NCBI RefSeq assembly: GCF_040958095.1
Contig: NC_091154.1
Coordinates: forward strand, 47,573,307 to 47,637,306
Length of the DNA stretch: 64,000 nucleotides
Direction: 5' to 3'
Origin: Procambarus clarkii
Taxonomy: Eukaryota; Arthropoda; Malacostraca; Decapoda; Cambaridae
Shown: one piece after another, positions 34,141 through 44,485 of the stretch
Layout: every line of letters begins with the position of its first letter
Position numbering within the stretch: position 1 is the stretch's first letter
Made by a program: the position numbers and the translations under genes
Notes under the pieces: model-generated
Seen by the model: the letters and a program-made list of their open reading frames with translations, nothing else
Databases searched by the model: none
What the model was told of the DNA's origin: nothing

Positions 34141-36564
34141 TCATCCCGTCAGTGTGGTCGGCGGGCAGGTGGGGGCCAATCATCCTAAGACCCAGCTGCT
34201 GATGCTCAGGCTGGTGTAGTCCCTGCTGATGACCCTGCAGCTGATGGACCGTCGAATATGGTTCCCGCCGACGATCTAGCAGCCGAGGGCTCAGCTGTCG
34301 GTGTTCCAGCTGAGCATGCCCCAGTCGCCCTCCTTATTTTATATATGAATTCTTTTTTCTTTTACATTTTGTCGTTCTTTGTATTCCTTTCTAATTTATG
34401 TATTATATATTGTTTTGTGTTGTTTCTCGGGGCCAGACCCAGCTGCTGATGTGCCGGCTGGCGTGGTCCACGCCGATGATCCAGCAGCTGATGGCCCAAC
34501 TGGTAATGTTACGGCCGGTGATCGAGGCTCCAACTGCTGATGTTCCGGCTGACGAGATTCCAGCCGATGATCCAGCAGCTGAGGCTCCAGAAGGTAGTAC
34601 CCACCCGAGGATGTCCCAGCTGCTGAAGCTGATACCTGCGGTGTCCAACCAACGATGCTGCAGCTGAAATGGTCCAGCTGCCGAGCCTGCAGATGGCGTG
34701 TCCCAGCGGAGGATTTTCACGGGGAAGAAGGGAAGATCACATTTCCTCTCCATTCTTAATATTAATTTCTTTACAGTTCTGATTTGTCTTATTTGTGCAT
34801 AACTGGTTTAGCAGTTCCACGCCCCCTTACCATCCTCTTACATTGGCCTGTTGGCGTTATTTAGTATTTACCCGCTGCATAGCGATATGAGCATCGTCGT
34901 ACTTTATTGCAGTCATTTGGGGCCACCTCCAGTCCACTGTCAGCTCTGTGTTTATTATTGACTTATGATTGGTCTTATTATTAGTAGTTGCTGTGCTGGA
35001 GCTTACTAACTACTGAACGCCGTCTTTCACTTTTTCTCTTAGTTCCTGCTGAGGAGGCGTCCGATTATTCCAGGAGTTAGGACTTATTGTATCTGGCAGT
35101 ACCATTGCTAGGTTTCTAAGTTACTCCCCACTCAGTTATGCTTGGGACTTTATTCAAGTCTACCATACCTGCCTTTCGCAACAGGTGCCGCATCCAGTTA
35201 ACCCCACTCTTGCAGCCTAAGCTGCCACCAGTACGCGGATGGTGTGGGTACTCCACAACGGTGCCTTTGCCTTACATGTTACCACTGCATGCCAGCTTCT
35301 GCCCACCCTTACTGCCTTAATACTTCCAGATCCACGATAGAACGCGTACGAGGAAAACCATGAATGATCGAGGACCACGTGGTGGGGCCCAAGAGACGGA
35401 CCACGGAACTCATGCCACTGTGAGAGGTATCCTGGGAGACGACCTACATGCTTCTAAGCTGCCTTCCCCCCCCCCCCACATCCGTGGGGCTCGCCACAGC
35501 GACAACGACCGACACGGGGTCGACCCTGGGAAGTCGGCCTCTGTGTGGACAGCGTTCACTTTCCCACACCCGCCCTGGGGCCAGCCTTCCAGGACTGGTC
35601 TCTGTGAGGGCGGGCTCCAGCGACGATGATATACACGGTATCGACCAGTCATTTGCCATGGTGGAAAGCGCTCCCTACATGGGGTACAAACCCTGCAGTA
35701 TGTACTTCTCCCAGGGTCACTGACGGTGGGCTATCCCGCCTCTCTACGCCCCATGGCTTGTCAAGATGGCGCTCCATCGGCCCACCAAGGAAGCTGTCGC
35801 AGTTAGCAGCAACTGCCTGTAGACCCGGAATGGTATCTTTTTCAGTCAGGGGCACCTGACTGTTTTTTAACGGCCTCTCCGGGCATACGGGCACGGTTAC
35901 GGCCACGGTAGCGAGCTGGCATGGTCCTACTTATAGCAGCCAGCTCCCGCTCTGCCACCTCCCCTCCACATCCGTGGGGCTCGCCGCAGCGACAACGACC
36001 GACACGGGGTCGACCTTGTACATCCTACGTCAGGCGGGATGGTGTTGCTCTTCCACTTTGAGGCCGCCTCGCGGCCAGCGGGCCTCGCCCTTCAGGGGAG
36101 GGGGGGAGGGGATGAACCGGCCAGATGGCCTGCGGTGGGGTGCAGCGCCGGTCCCCAAGTGTCCCGCTATCCGCAGCTAATACTTTGCCCAGTCTAGGTG
36201 CTAGTAAGCCCTACCTTTAGTCAGGAAACCCTTCTACTTATTCCTGGTCAGCCTCCGTTAAGTGTTATGTGGCCTATTCACTTGGTTGAACATTTGTGTT
36301 TTGACTGTTATAACTAGTTTTATATAATTACATTACAATGACATTAGGTTTCTGCAGAACGTGTTTACCATGTCACTAGGCTAAGCTTACTCACTTAATA
36401 CGGGTGTACATTTTAAGTTAAATATTAGTACTCAGTAGACATGGATATGTTACATTTGTTCCTACTTATATACATTTACATGTTCTGCAGAATTTAATTT
36501 ACCATCTCCAATTTGTAATGAATAAGCCCCAAACTGTTGACGTCTTTTTTCCCCTGACCAAAAA
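34141..36564. other. Repeat family E: GC-rich and AT-rich mosaic
   Basis: Short Pro/Ala/Asp-rich segments (VPADDLAAEGSAVGVPAEHA at 34258; ADVPADEIPADDPAAEAPEG near 34530) resemble the 267-bp repeat. Around 35340-35860 overlapping frames are open in all phases. A 50-bp block (CACATCCGTGGGGCTCGCC, then CGACACGGGGTCGACC) occurs at 35478 and 35967. The 230-bp block at 36115-36345 recurs at 36836-37048. No gene can be defended; a degenerate multicopy element is the simplest reading. Confidence 0.45.
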
Positions 36565-37048
36565 ATGACCTCTGCTTTGCAACAAAGCGGAGATGTTTCT
36601 GAAAAGGAGGACAAAGAAACATTTGCGCAGCTCCTTCCGCGGACTGCGCGGGAAGTTCTGGGAGCTTATAAATTGGGGTGGAACGAGAGGCTCTGCCTCA
36701 CTCTTACCGCCAATACAGCTGCACTCGAAACTCCCACCAGCCTTCCCTTCATGCGTGGCAGTTCCCTGTCATGTTTGTGCCAGTATCCCTCCAGTCTTTC
36801 CCTCAGCAAGCGCGGAGGGGGGGGGGGGGGGAGGGGGGGTGCAGCGCCGGTCCCCAAGTGTCCCGCTGTCCGCAGCTAATACTTTGCCCAGTCTAGGTGC
36901 TAGTAAGCCCTACCTTTAGTCAGGAAACCCTTCTACTTATCCCTGGTCGGTCTCCGTTAAGTGTTATGTGGCCTATTCACTTGATTGAACATTTGTGTCC
37001 TGACTGTTATAACTAGTTTTATATAATTACATTACATTGACATTAGGT
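36565..37048 (+). mobile_element. Repeat family E, 5' coding-like end, copy 2
   Basis: Near-identical to 23539-23671 plus 24193-24240: MTSALQQSGDVSEKEDKETF, then LPRTAREVLGAYKLGWNERL. It lacks the three-unit insert, so it shows the empty site GAGAGGCTCTGCCTCACTC at about 36685. It then runs into a G-tract (about 36811-36838) and the block GTGCAGCGCCGGTCCCCAAG shared with 36118. Identity of the product unknown. Confidence 0.5.
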
Positions 37049-37992
37049 AATAAATAAATGTTTATTTAGGTAAGGTACATACATACAAGAGATTTTACAA
37101 AGTTTGTAGGATTAATAGATAGAGCTAGTACATACAATGCCTAAAGACACTATTACGCAAAGCGTTTCGGACAGGAAAAACATTAATGACTAAAGCTTAA
37201 TACTAATGGGTATAAAGAATAAAATGTGTTGAGAACAAATAAAAATAAAGGTAAAAGAGGGGGGAACATGGCTGAAAAAGCAGCACAAATACAAATTATT
37301 ACAGACAGTTACAGTCAAACAGCGTTGTTTTTAAAAAAACAGACATGGGTTGACAACAGAGGGGTAAGGTAGGTTACAGGGAATTTATTAGGTACTGCTT
37401 CGTTTTTATCTTAAACTGGTTGAGAGAGGTACAGTCTTAAACATGGTTGGGAAGGTCACTCCACATTCTGGGTCCCTTGATTTGTAGAGCATTTCTAGTT
37501 TGATTAAGTCGCACTCTTGGAATATCAAAACTGTATTTATTTCTGGTGTGGTGCTCATGGGTTCTGTTACAACCTTCAATGAAGCTTTTGAGGTCAGGAT
37601 TGGCATTACAGTTCAGCGTTTTATATATGTATAATACACATGACAGAATGTGCAGTGACTTAATATCTAACATATTCAGAGATTTGAGTAGGGGTACCGA
37701 GTGATGTCTAGGGCTAGAGTTGTATATTGTCCTAATAGCAGCTTTGTGCTGAGTAATTAGAGGACGTAAATGATTTTGGATAGTAGAACCCCAAGCACAA
37801 ATACCATAGTTGAGATATGGATAGATGAGGGAGTAATAGAGAGTCACCAGGGCAGGGCGGGGTACATAATATCTGATCTTAGAAAGAATGCCAACAGTTT
37901 TTGAAACTTTTTTGATATATTTAGAATGTGTCCCTGGAAATTCAGCTTGCGGTCAATGAGAACGCCAAGGAACTTGCCATCTAATTTGTTAC
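37049..37992 (-). mobile_element. Antisense LINE A2, 5'-truncated
   Basis: Tail TAATAAATAAATGTTTATTT at about 37049, CGCAAAGCGTTTCGGAC in the untranslated part, and the C-terminal frame at 37437-37847 (TLYYSLIYPYLNYGICAWGS, RNKYSFDIPRVRLN, GPRMWSDLPNHV). It ends at the GKFLGVLI region near 37980. It interrupts family E sequence: GACATTAGGT on the left and TTTCTGCAGAACGTG on the right are contiguous at 36340-36360. Confidence 0.85.
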
Positions 37993-38587
37993 ATATTACA
38001 AAGGTTACAAACGTTTCTGCAGAACGTGTTTACCATGTCACTAGTCTAAGCTTACTCACTTAAGACCGTAAATATACGACGGGCTTGGCTAACGGGTTCC
38101 GCAACCGCGCCGTAAATAGCCGAATTAATATCTAACATATTCAGAGATTTGAGTAGGGGTACCGAGTGATGTCTAGGGCTAGAGTTGTATATTGTCCTAA
38201 TAGCAGCTTTGTGCTGAGTAATTAGAGGACGTAAATGATTTTGGATAGTAGAACCCCAAGCACAAATACCATAGTTGAGATATGGATAGATGAGGGAGTA
38301 ATAGAGAGTCACCAGGGCAGGGCGGGGTACATAATATCTGATCTTAGAAAGAATGCCAACAGTTTTTGAAACTTTTTTGATATATTTAGAATGTGTCCCT
38401 GGAAATTCAGCTTGCGGTCAATGAGAACGCCAAGGAACTTGCCATCTAATTTGTTACATATTACAAAGGTTACAAACGTTTCTGCAGAACGTGTTTACCA
38501 TGTCACTAGTCTAAGCTTACTCACTTAAGACCGTAAATATACGACGGGCTTGGCTAACGGGTTCCGCAACCGCGCCGTAAATAGCCG
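37658..38587. repeat. 465-bp direct tandem duplication
   Basis: 37658-38122 and 38123-38587 appear identical base for base over everything I compared, with a 465-bp period. The unit joins the 5' third of the antisense LINE A2 to about 130 bp of family E flank, ending CGCGCCGTAAATAGCCG. The duplication happened after the LINE insertion and is very recent, or is an assembly error. Confidence 0.9.
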
Positions 38588-39010
38588 GCCGATCTAAAAA
38601 AAACATATAAAATCAAATTCTTATTCGATCGATTTGGGGTTAGTATGAAAATGTTTGCCATTAAATTTCCGTTTTCTCTAATAGGCACCTGGCCTATTTG
38701 AGAAAACGGCATTGTATTGTAACTTAGAGGAGAGACTATTGAGTTGTTGACACAACGAGGGTAATCGCCCACTTCACACACTCTTGGTGTGGGCCGCGAT
38801 CATGATTCTACATTTATATGCATATGTCTGTTTAGGGAATGTTATTGCGAGGTCAGTGATATAAAATATAACGCTGTAGGACTAATGTGGAGCTGACAAC
38901 AAACAAAAGAGTATGAACATTTTGTTGCTGTTTGGGCGTCACGGCGAGTGATCTACGTTTTATTTATTTCGTGGTGGGATAGATAATGCTTTGGTGACAT
39001 GAGAGAAGTG
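38588..39010. other. Non-coding, nothing recognised
   Basis: No protein motif or repeat family of this window is visible here. A short inverted repeat (TTTCCGTTTTCTC / GAGAAAACGG near 38665-38710) is the only structure noted. Confidence 0.5.
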
Positions 39011-39039
39011 GCTGAGAAGTGCGTTCTGGCTACTAGGTA

Positions 39040-39093
<54 letters not shown>
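39011..39093. repeat. MITE end fragment and (TA)n
   Basis: GCTGAGAAGTGCGTTCTGGC...CTAGGTAC (39011-39040) is the right end of the TTAGG-core MITE, followed by about 50 bp of TA. Confidence 0.85.
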
Positions 39094-39097
<4 letters not shown>

Positions 39098-39480
39098 GTA
39101 CCTAGTAGCCGGAACTCACTTCTCAGCCTACTATGCAAGGCCAAATTTGCCTAGTAAGCCAAGTTTTCATGAATTAATTGTTTTTCGACTACCTAACCTA
39201 CCTAACCTAACCTAACCTAACTTTTTCGGCTACCTAACCAAACCTAACCTATAAAGATAGGTTAGGGTAGGTTAGGTAGGGTTGGTTAGGTTCGGTCATA
39301 TATCTACGTTAATTTTAACTCCAATAAAAAAAAATTGACCTCATACATAATGAAATGGGTAGCTTTATCATTTCATAAGAAAAAAATTAGAAAAAATATA
39401 TTAATTCAGGAAAACTTGGCTTATTAGGCAAATCGGGCCTTGAATAGTAGGCCAAAAAGTGAGTTCTGGCTACTAGGTAC

Positions 39481-39484
<4 letters not shown>
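39094..39484. mobile_element. Palindromic MITE with TTAGG core, copy 2
   Basis: Element of 391 bp, TGTCGTACCTAGTAGCC to GGCTACTAGGTACGACA, with CCTAA and TTAGG blocks at about 39190-39290. Flanked by (TA)n on both sides. Same family as 8458-8853, here in the opposite orientation judged by the inner sequence (GACCTCATACATAATGAAATG at 39339). Confidence 0.8.
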
Positions 39485-39521
<37 letters not shown>

Positions 39522-39524
39522 ATA

Positions 39525-39924
39525 TGTCGTACCTAGTAGCCAGAACGCATTTTTTGGCCAACTATGCAAGGCCCGATTTGCCTAATAGTCTGAGTGATTT
39601 TCTTTATTTTCAATAAATTGTTTCGAATTAGTTTATTTGAATTATTATTCTTATATTATATTAGGAACATAAGTTATTGACTTATTTGTGTTAGTTTAGG
39701 TTAGGTTAGGTTAGGTAAGGCTGGTTAAGTTCGGTCATATATCTATATTAGTTTTAACTCAAATTTCAACGAATTAATTTATATATATTGAAATGGTCAG
39801 ATTTATCATTTCATAAGAAAAAAAAATTAGAAAAAATATATAAATGCTGGAAAACTTTGCTTATTAGGCAAATCGGGCCTTGCATAGTAGGCTGAGTATG
39901 ACGTTCTGGCTACTAAGTACAACA
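39525..39924. mobile_element. Palindromic MITE, diverged copy 3
   Basis: Element of 400 bp with TGTCGTACCTAGTAGCCAG and a diverged right end (GGCTACTAAGTACAACA). Only one side of the core keeps TTAGG pentamers (39695-39720). Less symmetric and older looking than copies 1 and 2. Confidence 0.75.
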
Positions 39925-40118
39925 CACATATATATATATATACATATATATATTAGTATATTTTGGTAGCAGTCTTTCCTGTAGACATATATTATTAAAT
40001 ATGACCGAAAAAGTAAGATTAATAATTCTAACACGAATTTTCTCAATCTTTCGTACATTACGCTTCACTGTTGGAGGTAAATCAAAAATCACTTCTCCAA
40101 AATTCATTTTTATTTCTA

Positions 40119-40169
40119 GTCTGACGCGACACGGGCGCGTTTCGTAAAACTTATTACATTTTCAAAGAC
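40119..40169 (-). ncRNA. Hammerhead-ribozyme-like fold, element 1
   Basis: Inverse of 43515-43565 with the same sequence. Helix I GTCT/AGAC, helix II GTAA/TTAC, GAAA, helix III CGCG/CGCG, then TC at the expected cleavage point. The CUGANGA core is degenerate (TTGAAAA). Confidence 0.4.
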
Positions 40170-40371
40170 TTCACAAATACACAACTGATTAGAACTTACG
40201 TATCTCTGCTATTATATCTACATTTGAGTGAGGTGGGAGGGATGATGTGGCATATAGTGATGTGGCATTAACACAAGACAGAACATGAGGGGATATTAAT
40301 AGGGTATTAAAAGTATCAACACAAGACAGAACAGAAACAATGGGTATTGAATAGAAGTGTTTGTAGAAAGC

Positions 40372-41690
40372 CTATTGGTCCATATTTCTTGATGCTTCTA
40401 TATTGGAGCGGAGTCTTGAGGTGGGTAGAATATAGTTGTGCAATAATTGGCTGTTGATTGCTGGTGTTGACTTCTTGATGTGTAGTGCCTCGCAAACGTC
40501 AAGCCGCCTGCTATCGCTGTATCTATCGATGATTTCTGTGTTGTTTACTAGGATTTCTCTGGCGATGGTTTGGTTATGGGAAGAGATTATATGTTCCTTA
40601 ATGGAGCCCTGTTGCTTATGCATCGTTAAACGCCTAGAAAGAGATGTTGTTGTCTTGCCTATATACTGGGTTTTTTGGAGCTTACAGTCCCCAAGTGGGC
40701 ATTTGAAGGCATAGACGACGTTAGTCTCTTTTAAAGCGTTCTGTTTTGTGTCTGGAGAGTTTCTCATGAGTAGGCTGGCCGTTTTTCTGGTTTTATAGTA
40801 AATCGTCAGTTGTATCCTCTGATTTTTGTCTGTAGGGATAACGTTTCTATTAACAATATCTTTCAGGACCCTTTCCTCCGTTTTATGAGCTGTGGAAAAG
40901 AAGTTCCTGTAAAATAGTCTAATAGGGGGTATAGGTGTTGTGTTAGTTGTCTCTTCAGAGGTTGCATGGCTTTTCACTTTCCTTCTTATGATGCCTTCGA
41001 TGAAACCATTGGAGAAGCCGTTATTGACTAGAACCTGCCTTACCCTACAGAGTTCTTCGTCGACTTGCTTCCATTCTGAGCTGTGGCTGAGAGCACGGTC
41101 GACGTATGCGTTAACAACACTCCTCTTGTACCTGTCAGGGCAGTCGCTGTTGGCATTTAGGCACATTCCTATGTTTGTTTCCTTAGTGTAGACTGCAGTG
41201 TGGAAACCTCCGCCCTTTTCCATGACTGTTACATCTAGAAAAGGTAGCTTCCCATCCTTTTCCGTCTCGTAAGTGAAACGCAGCACGGAACTCTGCTCAA
41301 ATGCCTCCTTCAGCTCCTGCAGATGTCTGACATCAGGTACCTGTGTAAAAATGTCGTCAACATACCTGCAGTATATGGCCGGTTTCAAGTTCATGTCGAC
41401 TAAGACTTTTTGCTCGATGGTACCCATGTAGAAGTTTGCAAACAGGACACCTAGGGGAGAACCCATGGCGACCCCATCTACTTGCTTATACAAGTGCCCA
41501 TCCGGGCTCAAGAAGGGTGCCTCTTTAGTACAAGCTTGGAGTAGTTTCCTCAGAATACTTTCTGGCATGTCAAGAGGAGTACAGGCTGGATCACGATACA
41601 CTCTGTCGGCTATCATTCCGATTGTCTCGTCCACAGGTACGTTGGTAAACAGCGATTCTACGTCCAACGAGGCTCTTATCCCTGTGGCCC
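40372..41690 (-). CDS. Penelope-like RT / GIY-YIG protein, N-truncated
   Basis: About 439 in-frame residues from ATGIRASLDVESLFTNVP to the stop at 40372. RT motifs: SLDVESLFTNVP, DGVAMGSPLGVLFANFYMG, the catalytic YCRYVDDIF near 41370, and LPFLDVTVM. Then a C-terminal GIY-YIG nuclease: VVYAFKCPLGDC, QYIGKTTTSLSRRL, IREHIISSHN-like helix and the conserved E in CEALHIKK. In PLEs this nuclease nicks the target and the RT copies the RNA there. The open frame formally extends to 41913, but those first 74 residues are antisense translation of element 2 and should not be annotated as protein. Confidence 0.85.
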
Positions 41691-41752
41691 AGGGATAAGA
41701 GCCAGGGACTACAGCCGAATTAAAAGCAAAGGTCAACAAACTGATCGAAACT

Positions 41753-43312
41753 GTGAACGCCAAGAAATCCGGACTCCACCTGCCAAAGATCATTGGGGAA
41801 TATAAACCTGGATATGCGTATGGAAATGTCAAGACGCACAAGCCTGGAAACCCACTTCGGCCAATCATTAGCCAGATACCCACACCCACGTACAGACTGG
41901 CGAAGCGACTCAACGGCCTGCTGACTCCTTATGTTCCTTGCGCCTTCAGCCTGAAGTCTCCAAAGGAATTTGTGGACTTACTGCGGGGCACACGGGCCAC
42001 AGGGATAAGAGCCTCGTTGGACGTAGAATCGCTGTTTACCAACGTACCTGTGGACGAGACAATCGGAATGATAGCCGACAGAGTGTATCGTGATCCAGCC
42101 TGTACTCCTCTTGACATGCCAGAAAGTATTCTGAGGAAACTACTCCAAGCTTGTACTAAAGAGGCACCCTTCTTGTGCCCGGATGGGCACATGTATAAGC
42201 AAGTAGATGGGGTCGCCATGGGTTCTCCCCTAGGTGTCCTGTTTGCAAACTTCTACATGGGTACCATCGAGCAAAAAGTCTTAGTCGACATGAACTTGAA
42301 ACCGGCCATATACTGCAGGTATGTTGACGACATTTTTACACAGGTACCTGATGTCAGACATCTGCAGGAGCTGAAGGAGGCATTTGAGCAGAGTTCCGTG
42401 CTGCGTTTCACTTACGAGACGGAAAAGGATGGGAAGCTGCCTTTTCTAGATGTAACAGTCATGGAAAAGGGCGGAGGTTTCCACACTGCAGTCTACACTA
42501 AGGAAACAAACATAGGAATGTGCCTAAATGCCAACAGCGACTGCCCTGACAGGTACAAGAGGAGTGTTGTTAACGCATACGTCGACCGTGCTCTCAGCCA
42601 CAGCTCAGAATGGAAGCAAGTCGACGAAGAACTCTGTAGGGTAAGGCAGGTTCTAGTCAATAACGGCTTCTCCAATGGTTTCATCGAAGACATCATAAGA
42701 AGGAAAGTGAAAAGCCATGCAACCTCTGAAGAGACAACTAACACAACACCTATACCCCCTATTAGACTATTTTACAGGAACTTCTTTTCCACAGCTCATA
42801 AAACGGAGGAAAGGGTCCTGAAAGATATTGTTAATAGAAACGTTATCCCTACAGACAAAAACCAGAGGATACAACTGACGATTTACTATAAAACCAGAAA
42901 AACGGCCAGCCTACTCATGAGAAACTCTCCAGACACAAAACAGAACGCTTTAAAAGAGACTAACGTCGTCTATGTCTTCAAATGCCCACTTGGGGACTGT
43001 AAGCTCCAAAAAACCCAGTATATAGGCAAGACAACAACATCTCTTTCTAGGCGTTTAACGATGCATAAGCAACAGGGCTCCATTAAGGAACATATAATCT
43101 CTTCCCATAACCAAACCATCGCCAGAGAAATCCTAGTAAACAACACAGAAATCATCGATAGATACAGCGATAGCAGGCGGCTTGACGTTTGCGAGGCACT
43201 ACACATCAAGAAGTCAACACCAGCAATCAACAGCCAATTATTGCACAACTATATTCTACCCACCTCAAGACTCCGCTCCAATATAGAAGCATCAAGAAAT
43301 ATGGACCAATAG
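41753..43312 (+). CDS. Penelope-like RT / GIY-YIG protein (519 residues)
   Basis: Single uninterrupted frame. Residues 1-60: GLHLPKIIGEYKPGYAYGNV and HKPGNPLRPIIS, the RT fingers. SLFTNVP at about 90, GVAMGSPLGVLFANFYMG at about 150-168, YCRYVDDIF at about 186-195 with the catalytic Asp pair, LPFLDVTVMEKGGGFHT at about 225. GIY-YIG domain about 403-490: VYVFKCPLGDC, YIGKTT at about 423, RR at 431, and E in CEALHIKK. The true N terminus is missing: the frame is open upstream of the Met to about 41702 with homology to element 3. Close to intact for the portion present. Confidence 0.9.
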   Translation: MNAKKSGLHLPKIIGEYKPGYAYGNVKTHKPGNPLRPIISQIPTPTYRLAKRLNGLLTPYVPCAFSLKSPKEFVDLLRGTRATGIRASLDVESLFTNVPVDETIGMIADRVYRDPACTPLDMPESILRKLLQACTKEAPFLCPDGHMYKQVDGVAMGSPLGVLFANFYMGTIEQKVLVDMNLKPAIYCRYVDDIFTQVPDVRHLQELKEAFEQSSVLRFTYETEKDGKLPFLDVTVMEKGGGFHTAVYTKETNIGMCLNANSDCPDRYKRSVVNAYVDRALSHSSEWKQVDEELCRVRQVLVNNGFSNGFIEDIIRRKVKSHATSEETTNTTPIPPIRLFYRNFFSTAHKTEERVLKDIVNRNVIPTDKNQRIQLTIYYKTRKTASLLMRNSPDTKQNALKETNVVYVFKCPLGDCKLQKTQYIGKTTTSLSRRLTMHKQQGSIKEHIISSHNQTIAREILVNNTEIIDRYSDSRRLDVCEALHIKKSTPAINSQLLHNYILPTSRLRSNIEASRNMDQ

Positions 43313-43514
43313 GCTTTCTACAAACACTTCTATTCAATACCCATTGTTTCTGTTCTGTCTTGTGTTGATACTTTTAATACCCTATTAATATCCCCTCATG
43401 TTCTGTCTTGTGTTAATGCCACATCACTATATGCCACATCATCCCTCCCACCTCACTCAAATGTAGATATAATAGCAGAGATACGTAAGTTCTAATCAGT
43501 TGTGTATTTGTGAA

Positions 43515-43565
43515 GTCTTTGAAAATGTAATAAGTTTTACGAAACGCGCCCGTGTCGCGTCAGAC
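43515..43565 (+). ncRNA. Hammerhead-ribozyme-like fold, element 2
   Basis: Helix I GTCT (43515-43518) with AGAC (43562-43565); helix II GTAA (43527-43530) with TTAC (43537-43540); GAAA (43541-43544); helix III CGCG (43545-43548) with CGCG (43556-43559); TC (43560-43561) at the cleavage position. The 5' core reads TTGAAAA plus an extra T where CUGANGA is expected, so C3 and G8 are changed and activity is doubtful. Hammerheads in PLE terminal regions are established; the fold here is my own inference. Confidence 0.4.
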
Positions 43566-43700
43566 TAGAAATAAAAATGAATTTTGGAGAAGTGATTTTT
43601 GATTTACCTCCAACAGTGAAGCGTAATGTACGAAAGATTGAGAAAATTCGTGTTAGAATTATTAATCTTACTTTTTCGGTCATATTTAATAATATATGTC

Positions 43701-43901
<201 letters not shown>

Positions 43902-43933
43902 ATATCACGAAAATAAACACGTGATTAAGAATG

Positions 43934-44090
43934 TGACAATGTCAGACCACGAAGGAAAAATGAAACAGGAAATTTCCTTAAGTACTTTCGTATATTAAAT
44001 ACATCTTCACCTTCTGAAGATATATTTAATATACGAAAGTACTTAAGGAAATTTCCTGTTTCATTTTTCCTTCGTGGTCTGACATTGTCA
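43934..44090. repeat. Near-perfect 68-bp-arm hairpin
   Basis: Left arm 43934-44001 (starting TGACAATGTCAGACCACG) and right arm 44023-44090 are exact reverse complements as far as I can read. The 21-bp centre can pair further (TCTTCA-CCTTC-TGAAGA). Lies between the (TA)n and element 3. Confidence 0.9.
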
Positions 44091-44235
44091 TATATATATA
44101 TATATATATTATTAAATATGACCGAAAAAGTAAGATTAATAATTCTAACACGAATTTTCTCGATCTTTCGTACATTTCTTTTCGCTGTTGGTGGTAATTC
44201 AAAAATCAATTCTACAAAATTCATTTTTATTTGTA

Positions 44236-44288
44236 GTCTGACGCGACACTTGAGCGCGTTTCGTAAAACTTATTACATTTTCAAAGGC
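44236..44288 (-). ncRNA. Hammerhead-ribozyme-like fold, element 3
   Basis: Same helices II and III as in elements 1 and 2, but loop III is two bases longer (CTCAAGTGT instead of CCCGTGT) and helix I has one mismatch. Stems are kept while the loop changes. The core is TTGAAAA as in the others. Confidence 0.35.
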
Positions 44289-44485
44289 TTTAGTTTACAC
44301 ACACACACACAACTTTAACTGAATAGAGCTTAAACATCTTTCGAGTTTTTATACCTACATTTATGTGAAGTGACATGTTACAATAGTTTTGGATGAGGTG
44401 AAAATAAACTTTTAACACAAGACAGAACACGAAACAATGAAATACAAACAGGTATTAAAGGTAGGTGACTGCAGAAGGCCTATTT

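Larger units (their letters stand above)
39982..41690 (-). mobile_element. Penelope-like element 1, left arm of a palindrome
   Basis: Minus-strand PLE, 5'-truncated at 41690. It forms a 1.7-kb inverted repeat with element 2 (41994-43703), with only scattered differences. The 3' part (39982-40371) carries TTCATTTTTATTTCTAGTC and a hammerhead-like segment (40119-40169). Tandem and inverted partial copies are typical of PLEs. Confidence 0.9.

Noticed and set aside
35360-36180. Host gene in the GC-rich area
   Set aside because: Many overlapping frames on both strands, no domain, and blocks duplicated inside the region. High GC alone explains the open frames.
41691-41913. N-terminal extension of the element 1 Penelope protein
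   Set aside because: These residues are the antisense of element 2 read through the palindrome junction; there is no homology to a PLE N terminus.
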